From: Schlesneria sp.
GTDB lineage: Bacteria > Planctomycetota > Planctomycetia > Planctomycetales > Planctomycetaceae
DNA length: 64,000 bases
Assembly (NCBI GenBank): GCA_028291515.1
Contig: JAQGHU010000050.1
Span: forward strand, 124,001 to 188,000
Reading direction: 5' to 3'
Shown here: positions 1-9,386 of the stretch, in pieces
How the letters are laid out: each line of letters opens with the position of its first letter
Position numbering within the stretch: position 1 is the stretch's first letter
Program-made: the position numbers and the translations under genes
The notes under the pieces: model-generated
The model's input: the letters and a program-made list of their open reading frames with translations, nothing else
Told to the model about the DNA's origin: nothing
Database searches by the model: none

Positions 1-855
1 CGATTTTTCGTAGCCCTCGATCGCCGCCAGAGAAGTCGTCAGCCCGACCAATTCTCCTTTGAGATTCAGCAGGGGACCGCCGCTGGTTCCCAAATTCAAT
101 CGACCATCGATCTGGATGAGATTTCCCAGCCGATACATCATCGACTTCGATGTTCTGTCGTTCGTCCAAGGCAACGGCCGCCTGGCCAAGTTGGAAACCA
201 TCCCCCAACTGACACTCGCCGATCCGTCGTGCGCAATCGCGTAAGGGTTGCCCAGCATCAGCACGAACTGCCCCTTACGGATTGGCGTCGTCGTTGAGCA
301 GTCCAGAGGCTTCAAGTCTGCGGCATCGATCCTGGAAGCGTCCAAATCGAGATGAAGAATTGCCAAATCGCTACGCGGGTCTGCAGCCACGATGGAAGCG
401 GCACAGGATCGGCGATCTCCAAACCGAACAAATAGGGATGTCTGATCGTCCGCAGTCAAAGCTGGGAAGATCGGCCCCCCTTCGACGACGTGATAGTTCG
501 TCAGAATCACGCGATCAGTGGATCGAGTCCCCGCGATGACGATTCCGGCTCCATACGAATTGGGCTGGAAATCCGGGTGCTCGGGATCTGCCGGTGCCGT
601 GTCCTGGAGCAATCGCTGCTCCATCAGCGGATGAAGACCAATGATTCGCCCCTCCTGCGGAGGAGGGGTAATTTTCGCGATACTGACCACTGATGGTTCA
701 GCCTGCTCGATCAGTTTTATGAGCGTGCTCTCCAGAGCAGTCGCCGGATCCTGAGCGTGGACCCCAGCGCCGCTCCCCATGACGAACGCCATCAAGACGA
801 GCAGCCTCGCGGCAGGTCTAGTGACGGTCTCAGCAATCAGACGTTGGCATGACAT
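1..855 (-). CDS. HtrA/DegP-like trypsin-fold serine protease, 3' end cut by window
   Basis: I read this frame from the reverse strand: 285 codons stay open from an ATG at 853-855 to the window edge, so the C-terminus (where PDZ domains would lie) is missing. Residues 15-35 form a signal peptide ending near AHA/Q, so the protein is exported. The catalytic triad of an S1C protease is visible: His122 in TNYHVV, Asp163 in RSDLAI and Ser258 in GTSGGP (the more usual form is GNSGGP). Known role of the family is periplasmic protein quality control. It lies 137 bp downstream of ndk on the same strand and may be co-transcribed. Protease class is sure; the DegP/DegS/DegQ subtype cannot be decided without the C-terminus. 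Confidence 0.85.
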   Translation of the reverse strand, partial: MSCQRLIAETVTRPAARLLVLMAFVMGSGAGVHAQDPATALESTLIKLIEQAEPSVVSIAKITPPPQEGRIIGLHPLMEQRLLQDTAPADPEHPDFQPNSYGAGIVIAGTRSTDRVILTNYHVVEGGPIFPALTADDQTSLFVRFGDRRSCAASIVAADPRSDLAILHLDLDASRIDAADLKPLDCSTTTPIRKGQFVLMLGNPYAIAHDGSASVSWGMVSNLARRPLPWTNDRTSKSMMYRLGNLIQIDGRLNLGTSGGPLLNLKGELVGLTTSLAAIEGYEKS

Positions 856-992
856 GTAACGGTAAAATCCCGTCGTTCGTTAGATGTGAGTTTTGAAACT
901 CCACACGAACTGGCATTCTACCGATCCAAAGTCGCGATCACAGGGGAAATCTGATGCGTCTTAAAGAATCCGCATCGCCGGGCCCCGCCGGC

Positions 993-1460
993 CTACACCT
1001 CATCGCCGGCAAACGTCCAGGGATCAAGCGAGGTGGGATAGCTGAGCAATTCTTCCGGCTTGAAATAGATGCCGATTTCGCGAGTCGCGGCGTCGGGACC
1101 ATCGCTTCCATGAACAAGGTTCATTTGGCGGCTCATGCCGAAGTCGCCGCGAATGGTTCCCAGAGCGGACTCACGTCCATTTGTAGAACCAAGCATCGTA
1201 CGAACAACGGAGATGGCGCTCGGCCCTTCCAACACCAGTGCCACTACAGGACCCGAGGTGATGAATTCTTCGAGTTGTGAATAGAACTTCTTCTGCACAT
1301 GCTCAGCATAGTGCTGCTTGGACAACTCTGGCGTCACCTGCAGCATTTTCATCCCGGCAATCTTCAGCCCCTTCGCTTCGAAGCGGGTCAGAATTTCACC
1401 GCACAGTCGACGAGCGACGGTATCGGGCTTCAACAGAACAAACGTGCGTTCGAGGGCCAT
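993..1460 (-). CDS. ndk: Nucleoside diphosphate kinase
   Basis: 155 residues, close to the usual 140-155 of this family. It transfers the gamma phosphate from ATP to NDPs through a phospho-histidine; the active-site His117 sits in the signature NLVHGSDG. The N-terminal ERTFVLLKPD and the RGDFG segment are also typical. The ATG at 1458-1460 has a purine-rich stretch (AAGGAA) about 10 bases upstream. It lies between carA (72 bp upstream) and the protease gene, all on the minus strand, which fits a small nucleotide-metabolism operon. Nothing is unusual in the sequence. Confidence 0.97.
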   Translation of the reverse strand: MALERTFVLLKPDTVARRLCGEILTRFEAKGLKIAGMKMLQVTPELSKQHYAEHVQKKFYSQLEEFITSGPVVALVLEGPSAISVVRTMLGSTNGRESALGTIRGDFGMSRQMNLVHGSDGPDAATREIGIYFKPEELLSYPTSLDPWTFAGDEV

Positions 1461-1532
1461 TCTAAGGCTGTTCCTTCAGTGCAAGAATGATGATTTTCCA
1501 GTCGAACCGACTGGGATATTGGTTGTGTCCGC

Positions 1533-2660
1533 CTAGGCCTGCAGCATCAGTTGGCGAAACTGCTGGAACAGATAGCTGCTGTCATGGGGGCCTGCCGATG
1601 CTTCGGGATGGTATTGGACGCAGAACGCGGGCAATTCTTTGTGTCGCAAACCTTCGACGGTCTGATCATTCAAATTGATGTGAGTGACATCCAGGCAGCT
1701 AGGCAACGATTCGCTGGAGATCGCGAAACCGTGATTCTGCGACGTAATCTCGACGCGACCACTATCGCGATTCAGTACAGGTTGATTGCCGCCACGATGA
1801 CCGAACTTCAACTTGTAGATTTCAGCGCCGCAAGCCATCCCCAGCAGTTGATGTCCTAAGCAGATCCCAAACACCGGAACTTTACCCAACAGCCCACGAA
1901 TGGTCTCGATCGCATAGTCCAAGGGTCGCGGATCTCCGGGACCATTGGAGAGGAACACGCCGTCGGGCTTGTAGGCCAGCACTTCGGCTGCGGTGGCCGT
2001 CCCGGGAACGACCGTCACACGGCAGCCCAGATTGTGCAGGTGTCGCAGGATATTCCACTTCATTCCATAGTCGATCGCCACAACATGCAAATCAGCAGCA
2101 GGAACGACATTGGGATGAACCGAATGGAACGTCAACGGCGACAATCCTTCGGTCCATTCAAACGCCTTGGCAGGCATGACTTCTCGAACCAGGTCGCGAC
2201 CGATCAGATCCGGGCTGTTTTGGACTTTGTGCACGAGAGACGCATCGTCGAGATCGATCGTCGACAGGACGCCAGTCATTGCCCCGCGAGTCCGCAGCCG
2301 ACGGACAAGTGCGCGAGTATCGATGCCCTCAATTCCAAGAACATTCGCTTCGCGGAGATAGTCGTCCAATGACATCGTGGAGCGGAAATTACTCGGTTCA
2401 CGACACAACTCGCGGATCACGAAACCTCGGATCGACAGCTTGTTGCTTTCGACGTCTTCAACATTGACGCCGTAGTTTCCGATCAGCGGATAGGTCATCG
2501 TGACGATCTGACCGCAGTATGATGGATCGGTCAAGATTTCTTGATATCCGGTCAGGCTCGTATTGAAACAGACTTCACCGAAGACCTCACCCGGTGCTCC
2601 AAATCCGATTCCCGTGTAGATTGTCCCATCGGCGAGTGCAAGTTTTGCAGGCTGTGGCAT
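1533..2660 (-). CDS. carA: Carbamoyl-phosphate synthase small (glutaminase) subunit
   Basis: 375 residues, standard length. The N-terminal CarA-specific domain carries the conserved [14 protein letters not shown] segment. The class I glutamine amidotransferase domain carries the nucleophile Cys267 in GICLGHQ and a C-terminal QYHPEAS His/Glu dyad. It releases ammonia from glutamine for carbamoyl phosphate synthesis (pyrimidines and arginine). The partner carB is not in the window. No obvious Shine-Dalgarno precedes the ATG, which is common in Planctomycetes. A hairpin terminator at 2739-2766 insulates it from the upstream regulator gene, so its promoter should lie between about 2661 and 2738. 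Confidence 0.97.
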   Translation of the reverse strand: MPQPAKLALADGTIYTGIGFGAPGEVFGEVCFNTSLTGYQEILTDPSYCGQIVTMTYPLIGNYGVNVEDVESNKLSIRGFVIRELCREPSNFRSTMSLDDYLREANVLGIEGIDTRALVRRLRTRGAMTGVLSTIDLDDASLVHKVQNSPDLIGRDLVREVMPAKAFEWTEGLSPLTFHSVHPNVVPAADLHVVAIDYGMKWNILRHLHNLGCRVTVVPGTATAAEVLAYKPDGVFLSNGPGDPRPLDYAIETIRGLLGKVPVFGICLGHQLLGMACGAEIYKLKFGHRGGNQPVLNRDSGRVEITSQNHGFAISSESLPSCLDVTHINLNDQTVEGLRHKELPAFCVQYHPEASAGPHDSSYLFQQFRQLMLQA

Positions 2661-2738
2661 GGCAAACCAAGTATTGGAGAGAGACCGTTCGTCACAATTT
2701 CTGCAAACATTTGTAACAAACTACAGGCCTAAAATGAA

Positions 2739-2766
2739 GAGACCGCTTCTTGGAAGAAGCGGTCTC
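2739..2766 (-). terminator. Rho-independent terminator after the ArsR-type gene
   Basis: Perfect 13-bp inverted repeat (GAGACCGCTTCTT and its complement) separated by only GG, so the outer base pairs close a tight loop. Reading on the minus strand, the stem is followed by TTCATTTTAG, a modest U-rich tract. The plus-strand flank has no T run, so it acts for the minus-strand gene ending at 2819. Confidence 0.75.
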
Positions 2767-2818
2767 TGATGCATGCATCGATGGTGGCAACCGACCTGGG
2801 CCGGTTAGAACCAGCTCA

Positions 2819-3211
2819 CTACTCGTTCTTGGTCACAACGAAGTTCTTAAAGCGGAATTCGTCGCGTTGTGGATCACTGATCGTCGTGAAAAGTTCACCT
2901 ACGAGTTGGTGAAAATGCTTCTCGCGAACCGAATAGAAATTGTGCTTACCGTCGCGGCGAGGTTCGATGATCCCCGCAACACGCAACAGGGCTAAGTGAT
3001 GGCTGACGGCTGGCTGGCTTTGACCCAGCTTATCGCACAGCGCGCTGACGTGTAGCTCGCCTTCGCGGAGCAAATACATCAGGATCTTCAGCCGAGTTTC
3101 GTCGGCCAGCAGCTTGAAGACTTGAACCAAGTCCTTTTCGAGTTGCTCAGACAATTCGGGGAACGGAGCGGTGGTCCGTTCGGAGTACGGTGCCTCGATG
3201 GTTGAAATCAT
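2819..3211 (-). CDS. ArsR-family winged-helix transcriptional regulator
   Basis: About 130 residues from the ATG at 3209-3211, which is preceded by the purine-rich GAGTGAGAAAGAA; a longer form starting at a GTG at 3316 adds 35 low-complexity residues and has no ribosome site, so I prefer the shorter one. The winged helix-turn-helix is clear: LADETRLKILMYL, then a recognition helix around QSQPAVSHHLALL and the wing RRDGKHNFYSV. The classic ArsR metal site ELCVCDL is replaced by ELHVSALCD, leaving one Cys, so metal sensing by that site is unlikely. The effector is unknown. It is followed by its own hairpin terminator. Confidence 0.85.
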   Translation of the reverse strand: MISTIEAPYSERTTAPFPELSEQLEKDLVQVFKLLADETRLKILMYLLREGELHVSALCDKLGQSQPAVSHHLALLRVAGIIEPRRDGKHNFYSVREKHFHQLVGELFTTISDPQRDEFRFKNFVVTKNE

Positions 3212-3865
3212 TTCTTTCTCACTCTCTGAATGGGATCGAGTCTGGAATTCCGGAACTCGATCAGGATCCTTGCTTGGATCGGACAACGGAGCAATCCTTT
3301 TATAGGCTTTCGCCACGGCCAGTCGTGGACCCTGTGCGCGCCGGAAACGCGAGTGGGTCGTCGGACTTAGCCGAACACACAGCGAAACAGGTTAAGTTTG
3401 GGCTGTCGCTTCACAGTCGAGACAAACGAGTCTCATGCCATGACGACATCTAGGTGACAGGGGTGCTTCCGAGCGGACGAATGGTTGGAAGCATTTGCAA
3501 GAAATACGATGATATGACTGCTCATTTGATTCAACCCGAGGTTGGCCCCTCGGACTCTACCGGACTGTTAAAAGTTGGTCGCATTATTATCCGCGAATGT
3601 GCATGAGTCAACGACCTAGTTTTTGAATTCACGTCATTTTAAACTTTGCTTCAACTCTTTCCCTGCTTTCCATTTCCGAGAAATAATGCTTAGCGATTAC
3701 TAGATAGGAAGTTCCGGCACGAGGAGTGATCGGCGCGAGCTCGAGCCACGTTTCGGATCTCCCAAATCGGATGCAGGCGAGTGAGCAATTTTCGGGCCCA
3801 TAAAGTGACCAGAGCTGGCCAATGCAGTAAGATAAGGCCACGAAACTTAATTTGAGGATGTTGAT
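3212..3865. other. Intergenic region, no gene recognised
   Basis: The stretch lies between two divergently oriented genes (ArsR-type on minus, SDR on plus) and must hold both promoters. Short open frames here (for example 3629-3841 minus, 70 codons) show no recognisable motif and are not supported. I saw no convincing operator palindrome by eye. Confidence 0.5.
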
Positions 3866-4627
3866 GTGTCACCTTTTGGAAGTTTGGCGGGCAAGCGTGC
3901 CTTGGTAACAGGCGGCTCAACCGGTATCGGAAGGGCGATCGCAATTGAGTATGCCAAAGCCGGGGCTGATGTCATTATCCATTTTGGCAAATCCGCCCAA
4001 GCGGCAGAGAGGACGGCGGCGGAAGTTCGCGGAATTGGTCAACTATCTATCACTTTGGCGTCGGATTTTGGCCACGATGACAGGGATATTTTCTTGAATG
4101 CGGCCTTCAGTCATTGGGGCGGGCTGGACATTTGGGTCAACAATGCCGGCGTCGATGTGCTGACTGGCGAGACCGCTAATGCTTCGTACGAACAGAAGTT
4201 ACAGCGATTGCTGGACGTCGATGTCCAAGCCGGAATCTTGATCGCGAAGTCGGCTGGTCAGCGGATGCAAAAGCAAGGTGGCGGGGTCATTCTGACAATC
4301 GGCTGGGATCAATCTGACCGCGGCATGGCTGGCGATAGTGGTGAGTTATTCGCAGCGACGAAAAACGCCATCATGGGGTTCAGCCGCTCGCTAGCCGTCA
4401 GTTTGGCACCCAGCGTTCGCGTCAACTGCATCGCACCCGGTTGGATTAAGACTGCTTGGGGAGCAACCGCGAGCGAAGGTTGGCAGCAGCGAGTGATTCA
4501 TGAAACTCCTCTTGGTCGTTGGGGATTGCCCGAAGACATTGCAAAACTTGCCCGCTTTCTTGCCAGCGACGACGCCTCATACATGACCGGCCAAGTCATC
4601 AACTGCAATGGAGGGGCGGTCCGATGA
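3866..4627 (+). CDS. SDR-family protein lacking the catalytic Tyr (possible pterin reductase)
   Basis: 253 residues, normal for a classical short-chain dehydrogenase. The Rossmann nucleotide motif TGGSTGIG is at 15-22 and NNAG at 92-95. The catalytic YxxxK is FAATK here (Phe162, Lys166), and the usual catalytic Ser position falls in GWDQS, so the classical proton relay is changed. The C-terminal PLGRWGLPEDIAK and YMTGQVINCNGG segments are normal. It sits 55 bp upstream of a dihydropteroate-synthase-like gene and just before pabB and pabA; FolM and PTR1, known pterin reductases, are SDR proteins, so a role in reducing a pterin is a reasonable inference. A non-catalytic or altered-specificity role is the alternative. 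Confidence 0.85.
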   Translation: MSPFGSLAGKRALVTGGSTGIGRAIAIEYAKAGADVIIHFGKSAQAAERTAAEVRGIGQLSITLASDFGHDDRDIFLNAAFSHWGGLDIWVNNAGVDVLTGETANASYEQKLQRLLDVDVQAGILIAKSAGQRMQKQGGGVILTIGWDQSDRGMAGDSGELFAATKNAIMGFSRSLAVSLAPSVRVNCIAPGWIKTAWGATASEGWQQRVIHETPLGRWGLPEDIAKLARFLASDDASYMTGQVINCNGGAVR

Positions 4628-4681
4628 CGAGAACCCGTTACCCTGCGAAACGAAGACCGCCCGACGGCGTCAGGCCTCATC

Positions 4682-6112
4682 ATGCGTGAGCGCATCCTTT
4701 TTGTGACAGGACGTCTCGCTGAAGCATCGTTGCGTCAGGTCTTGCAACCGCTTGCTGACCGGGTTGGCTTCGACTTCGAGATTGCCGTGCTGGGAATCTC
4801 GGTAGCGGCTCTGATGCGTGTGGAGTGGGTCCAGCGCAAGCTTCAAATGCCGAATGGCTTCCAGCGAGTGCTTATTCCGGGTTGGTGCGGTGGCGACATG
4901 CAGTCTCTGTCCGACCACTTCGGGATTCCGTTTGAACGAGGCCCCAAGGATCTGTTCGAGCTGCCGGAATATTTCGGCTATGGACGGTCGCAACCATCGC
5001 TGGAGACCTATTCCATCGAAATCCTGGCCGAGATCAACCACGCACCGCGAATGACGTGGCCGGCACTCCTGCAACAGGCGGAGCATTATCGGCAATCGGG
5101 AGCGGACCTCATCGACCTCGGTTGCATCCCTGGTGAATCTTGGGGAGATATCGCCGATAATGTTCGCCGATTGACCTGTGAGGGATTTCGCATTTCGGTC
5201 GACAGCTTTGATCGATCTGAAGTGGAATCCGCTGTTGAAGCGGGAGCGGAACTTGTCCTGAGCTGCAATCAGTCGAATCTGGAGTGGGTATCGCAACTTC
5301 CCGTGGAACTGGTCGTCATTCCGGACGATCCACGCAATTTGAATACATGGAAGCCCACACTTCAGGAACTTGATGCGCAACGGCATCCCTATCGTCTGGA
5401 CCCCATTCTTGAGCCGATTGGCTTTGGTTTTGCGCCGTCAGTCGCAAGATACTTCGAGACTCGCCGCCAATTCCCCGATGCCGAGATGATGATGGGAATC
5501 GGCAATCTGACGGAATTGACCGAAGTTGATAGCGCAGGCGTGAACTTCATTCTGGCGGCGCTCTGTGAAGAGCTCCGGATCAAAAGCGTCCTGGCGACAG
5601 AAGTTATCAACTGGGGACGAACGGCCGTTCGCGAATTCGATGTGGCGCGGCGACTTGTCCGCCATAGCCTGCAGAATAGCGTGCTTCCCAAGCATCTGGG
5701 TGGACAACTCGTCATGCTACGGGATCCACGCCTGCACGAACTGGGCGAACAGGGGTTGCGAGAGATCTCCAGTCGGCTAACCGACCCCAATTTCCGGATC
5801 TTCGCCGAGCGAGGTGAGATTCATTTGATGAATCGCGATGGTTATTGGCATGGGAGCGATCCCTACGAAGTCTTCGACAGAATGGTCGCCGTCGTCGGAA
5901 CTTTGACGCCCGAACATGCGTTCTACTTGGGGACGGAACTGTGCAAAGCCCGCACGGCATTGACGCTCGGGAAACAATACCGACAGGATGAAGCACTCAA
6001 GTGGGGTTTTCTGACGGTCGAAGAAATTAGCGCAGTAGAACGGCGACGTGCCGAATCACATGGCCGCAAGACATTCTTGAAAGAGGAAACTGACACTGCG
6101 TCAAATCCGTAA
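4682..6112 (+). CDS. DUF6513 / dihydropteroate synthase-like protein, probable methanopterin-type cofactor enzyme
   Basis: 476 residues, much longer than bacterial FolP (about 280). Residues 1 to about 125 resemble the DUF6513 N-terminal domain (RERILFVTGRLAE). The middle is a DHPS-like TIM barrel: ILAEINHAPRMTW, then GADLIDLGCIPGESW and FRISVDSF correspond to the DHPS strands that bind the pterin diphosphate and pAB. From general knowledge, proteins of this type occur with tetrahydromethanopterin C1-transfer genes in methylotrophs and Planctomycetes; the same role here is inferred. The following pabB and pabA genes would supply p-aminobenzoate, which both folate and methanopterin pathways use. 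The ATG at 4682 is the first Met of the frame. Confidence 0.82.
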   Translation: MRERILFVTGRLAEASLRQVLQPLADRVGFDFEIAVLGISVAALMRVEWVQRKLQMPNGFQRVLIPGWCGGDMQSLSDHFGIPFERGPKDLFELPEYFGYGRSQPSLETYSIEILAEINHAPRMTWPALLQQAEHYRQSGADLIDLGCIPGESWGDIADNVRRLTCEGFRISVDSFDRSEVESAVEAGAELVLSCNQSNLEWVSQLPVELVVIPDDPRNLNTWKPTLQELDAQRHPYRLDPILEPIGFGFAPSVARYFETRRQFPDAEMMMGIGNLTELTEVDSAGVNFILAALCEELRIKSVLATEVINWGRTAVREFDVARRLVRHSLQNSVLPKHLGGQLVMLRDPRLHELGEQGLREISSRLTDPNFRIFAERGEIHLMNRDGYWHGSDPYEVFDRMVAVVGTLTPEHAFYLGTELCKARTALTLGKQYRQDEALKWGFLTVEEISAVERRRAESHGRKTFLKEETDTASNP

Positions 6113-6171
6113 CCCATTTTTTGCCATTAGTTTAACCGCTCCCCAATTCGCTCAGAAATCGCCCCTATTCC

Positions 6172-7605
6172 ATGTCTGCACCGTCCGATTTCCCGCTAGT
6201 CGAAGAGCTCATTCCGGCTCCGGATGTCGTGACGGCGACACGAAAACTGCAATCCCTGCCCAAATTGTTGGTGCTAGACAGTGCCCTGCAGCGAGACCCG
6301 GTCGGTCGCTACTCGTTCTTGACGGCGGATCCGATTCAGTGGTGGCAGACCGATCAAGGCGTCTTTGGCGACGATCCTTTCCGACTCCTGGAATCGACGC
6401 TGAACCCGCTTGCCAACGACTCGGTCGAAGGATTGCCCCCCTTTCAGGGCGGGGTGGCGGGGTTGATGGGATACGAACTCGGCCAATGCTTTGAGCGGGT
6501 TCCGACCGCTGCTGACGACGAATTCCAACTCCCCTCGCTGGCGGCGGGACTGTATGACTGGGTCATTGCCTGGGATCACCATCAGCAACGTGCGTGGTTA
6601 ATCTCGCAAGGCTGGCCAGAGGTGGAACCGTCTCGGCGCGCTGCGCAAGCAACTCGACGTGCGCAGGACATTCGGAAACGTCTATCGCTGGACCAAGTAT
6701 CGGTCCCCGCGTCTCCAGCCACGATTCTGGAACGGGATCAGCTAGCCCCTCAACACAAGATGAGGGCGAATTCGAGCCTCACGAGCAACTTTTCTCGGGA
6801 CGACTACTTGCAGGCAGTTCGTCGAGTCATCGAGTACATCCATGCAGGTGACATCTTCCAAGCGAACCTGACTCAGCGACTACTATTTCCGTCGCAAATC
6901 GATGCAGCAACTTTGTTCGAACGCTTGCGCCAAGTGAACCCCGCTCCGTTCGCGGGACTTCTGCAATGGGACGACTGGGTCGTGATCAGTGCGTCGCCCG
7001 AGCGTTTCTTGCGAGTTGACGGCCGTGACGTCGAGACGCGACCAATCAAGGGGACTCGTCGGCGCAACCGCGGTCCAGAGGCTGACTTATTTACTCGTGA
7101 TGAGCTGCGAGAAAGCGAGAAAGATCAGGCTGAAAATGTGATGATTGTCGACTTATTGCGGAATGATCTGTCGCGCGTCTGCGAACCCGGTTCGATCCGC
7201 GTGCCGCAGTTGTGCGGCGTCGAGACCTACGAAACAGTGCAGCACCTGGTCTCTGAAGTCCGCGGTCGGCTACGCAGCGATCGATCTGTTTGGGATCTGT
7301 TTCGTGCCGCATGGCCCGGAGGATCGATCACGGGAGCACCAAAGGTTCGCGCCATGCAGATCATCGCCGAACTTGAGCCGACAGCTCGAGGTCCCTATTG
7401 CGGCAGCCTGTTTTATGTCGGTACCAACGGCCAGACGGACAGTAGCCTGCTGATCCGGACTTTCGTTCAACGAAAAGGCTGGCTGCAATGTGGAGTCGGT
7501 GGCGGCATCGTCGCCCAGTCGGATCCTGCGGCAGAATACGAAGAAACCCTGGTGAAGGCCGCCGGGATGATCCGGGCCCTGGGGAAGATTTCGACAACCG
7601 ACTGA
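6172..7605 (+). CDS. pabB: Aminodeoxychorismate synthase component I
   Basis: 477 residues of the chorismate-binding family (TrpE/PabB). Lys293 in TRPIKGT marks PabB: TrpE proteins carry Ala at that position (PIAGT). Other family signatures are FQANLTQR, SASPERFL, the metal-binding region ESEKDQAENVMIVDLLRND and GGSITGAPKVRAM. It adds ammonia from PabA to chorismate to make 4-amino-4-deoxychorismate. It is 59 bp after the DHPS-like gene and 13 bp before pabA, so the group is very likely one operon. A pabC lyase is not present in the window. Confidence 0.93.
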   Translation: MSAPSDFPLVEELIPAPDVVTATRKLQSLPKLLVLDSALQRDPVGRYSFLTADPIQWWQTDQGVFGDDPFRLLESTLNPLANDSVEGLPPFQGGVAGLMGYELGQCFERVPTAADDEFQLPSLAAGLYDWVIAWDHHQQRAWLISQGWPEVEPSRRAAQATRRAQDIRKRLSLDQVSVPASPATILERDQLAPQHKMRANSSLTSNFSRDDYLQAVRRVIEYIHAGDIFQANLTQRLLFPSQIDAATLFERLRQVNPAPFAGLLQWDDWVVISASPERFLRVDGRDVETRPIKGTRRRNRGPEADLFTRDELRESEKDQAENVMIVDLLRNDLSRVCEPGSIRVPQLCGVETYETVQHLVSEVRGRLRSDRSVWDLFRAAWPGGSITGAPKVRAMQIIAELEPTARGPYCGSLFYVGTNGQTDSSLLIRTFVQRKGWLQCGVGGGIVAQSDPAAEYEETLVKAAGMIRALGKISTTD

Positions 7606-7618
7606 GCGGGCCAATCGC

Positions 7619-8278
7619 ATGTTGCTTCTCATCGATAATTACGACAGCTTTGCCTACAACCTGGCTCGATACCTGATCGAACTCGGTTGCGAGACGCAAG
7701 TGCTGCGCAATGACACCATCTCGATCGAAGATGTACGTCAAATGTCGCCCTCGGCCATTGTCATTTCACCCGGGCCATGCACTCCAAAAGAAGCCGGCAT
7801 CTCGTGCAGTCTGATTCGAGAATTCGGACCGTCCCTCCCAATCTTGGGTGTCTGTCTGGGTCATCAGGCGATTGCAGCAGCACTGGGAGGTGCTGTCGTT
7901 CGCGCGCCAGAGCCAGTGCATGGCAGAACGTCACCCGTTTTCCATGATGGAACAGGCATCTTCGCAGAACTGCCCAACCCTTTCCGAGCGACCCGATATC
8001 ATTCGTTAATCGTGGATGAAGGATCTTTGCCGAAGGATCTGATTGTAACGGCTCGCACGGAAGACGGGATTCCGATGGCGTTGAGGCATCAGAAGTGGCC
8101 TCTGTTCGGCGTTCAGTTCCACCCCGAATCGGTGCTGACTCAGCAAGGTCGACGATTGCTCGCCAATTTCCTGAAGCTCGCTGGGATTGCACATCAAATT
8201 CTCGCCACGGAGGACTGGACGGACCCTCGCGCGACACCCGGTCAAGATGAAGCCAATGCGCCACTTCTGCCCTGGTAG
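7619..8278 (+). CDS. pabA: Aminodeoxychorismate/anthranilate synthase glutaminase component
   Basis: 219 residues, class I glutamine amidotransferase. N-terminal LLLIDNYDSFAYNL is the PabA/TrpG signature; nucleophile Cys79 in GVCLGHQ; His168 and Glu170 in FHPES. It starts 13 bp after pabB, which points to the PabA role, although in many bacteria one such subunit serves both the folate and the tryptophan synthase. The last 25 or so residues (DPRATPGQDEANAPLLPW) are a nonconserved tail. Confidence 0.93.
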   Translation: MLLLIDNYDSFAYNLARYLIELGCETQVLRNDTISIEDVRQMSPSAIVISPGPCTPKEAGISCSLIREFGPSLPILGVCLGHQAIAAALGGAVVRAPEPVHGRTSPVFHDGTGIFAELPNPFRATRYHSLIVDEGSLPKDLIVTARTEDGIPMALRHQKWPLFGVQFHPESVLTQQGRRLLANFLKLAGIAHQILATEDWTDPRATPGQDEANAPLLPW

Positions 8279-8450
8279 GATAACAATCATCCACAGACAG
8301 ATCGCTACTACTGGCATATCCGACAGGTTCACAACAGGCTGTCCACGTTTCTGCTAAACCGTACATTCCCGATCGCAACCTCCGTCGCTGTCAGTCCGAT
8401 ATCTCACTCTTGGACGGCACGCGCAGAGATGGAATTCGGGAGCGGCGAGG

Positions 8451-9386
8451 ATGCAAGCATTACACGGCAATCGATTCGGCGCCGTCCCCCCAGAGTGGAT
8501 GGCTCGTCTCTTCTGGTCGCTGGTCTGGTTGGCGACTTTGGTCTTTGCGGCACCGCGATTGGTCGTCGGAGCTGACGCAAGCTTGTGGCGGACCGATTTC
8601 GACGCCGCTCTGCGTGAAGCCGAAGAAAAGAAGTTGCCGCTGATGATGCACTTCTATGCCGACTGGTGCATGCCCTGCCAGAAAATGGAACAGACCGTTT
8701 TCAATTCGTCTTCCGTCAGGGAAGTCCTGACGACTCGATTCGTGGCCGTCAAATTGAACTCAGAGAAGAACCAGCACTTGGTGCGACGTTACGGCTTCGA
8801 AATTCTGCCGACGGATATGGCAATTGATCCGTTGACGGGTCGTGTGCTGGTGCTGCATTCGGGATATCTCGATCAACCTGGCTACATGAAGCTGGTTCGT
8901 CAGTGCGAGGTGGCTTTTCAGAAGGCTCACCCCGCGCCCCCAGCCAATCAGCAGCCTGCAGAGTCCCCATCGGAAGCGGCCAACAAGCCCGAGCCTCAGT
9001 TGGGTGATCCACAGCCGGCCGTGGGGCTGGATGGCTACAGCCCGGTCGCCATCGTGAAGTCGCGAAAGTGGAATCGCGGTTCCGCAACCTACGGCTGGGA
9101 CTACAAGGGTGTCCTCTACTACATGTCATCCCGAGAAGAACTGATTGAATTCCGAAAATCTCCCGAAACATTCGCACCAAAGTTGTTGGGATGTGATCCC
9201 GTAATCCTGTGGGAGACAGATCGAGCGATTGCGGGCACCCCTGACTATGCAGCCTTCTACGATGACGAATTGTATCTATTCAAGTCGGAAGAGCGCCGCA
9301 AGCAGTTCAAGGCCAATCCTCAGAAGTTCACGCGACTGCAGCAGGCCGTGAAGGTCGAGAAAATTGAACGAACAGCCATGCGTTAG
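8451..9386 (+). CDS. Exported thioredoxin-fold protein with C-terminal YHS-like domain
   Basis: 311 residues. Start chosen at the ATG 8451-8453, preceded by GGGAG with 8-base spacing; a second Met at residue 17 would leave a more compact signal peptide. Residues 18-41 are hydrophobic and end at a probable signal-peptidase site, so the redox domain is periplasmic. The thioredoxin motif is WCMPC (Cys73, Cys76), in a thioredoxin_7/DsbD-gamma-like context (FYADWCMPCQKME). A Pro/Ala-rich linker (about 163-190) leads to a domain starting GLDGYSPVAIV with YDDELYLFKSEERR that looks like a YHS domain. Substrate unknown. Confidence 0.85.
   Translation: MQALHGNRFGAVPPEWMARLFWSLVWLATLVFAAPRLVVGADASLWRTDFDAALREAEEKKLPLMMHFYADWCMPCQKMEQTVFNSSSVREVLTTRFVAVKLNSEKNQHLVRRYGFEILPTDMAIDPLTGRVLVLHSGYLDQPGYMKLVRQCEVAFQKAHPAPPANQQPAESPSEAANKPEPQLGDPQPAVGLDGYSPVAIVKSRKWNRGSATYGWDYKGVLYYMSSREELIEFRKSPETFAPKLLGCDPVILWETDRAIAGTPDYAAFYDDELYLFKSEERRKQFKANPQKFTRLQQAVKVEKIERTAMR

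Noticed and set aside
3629-3841. A 70-codon minus-strand gene
   Set aside because: No recognisable motif, no ribosome site, and a competing overlapping frame of equal quality on the same strand.
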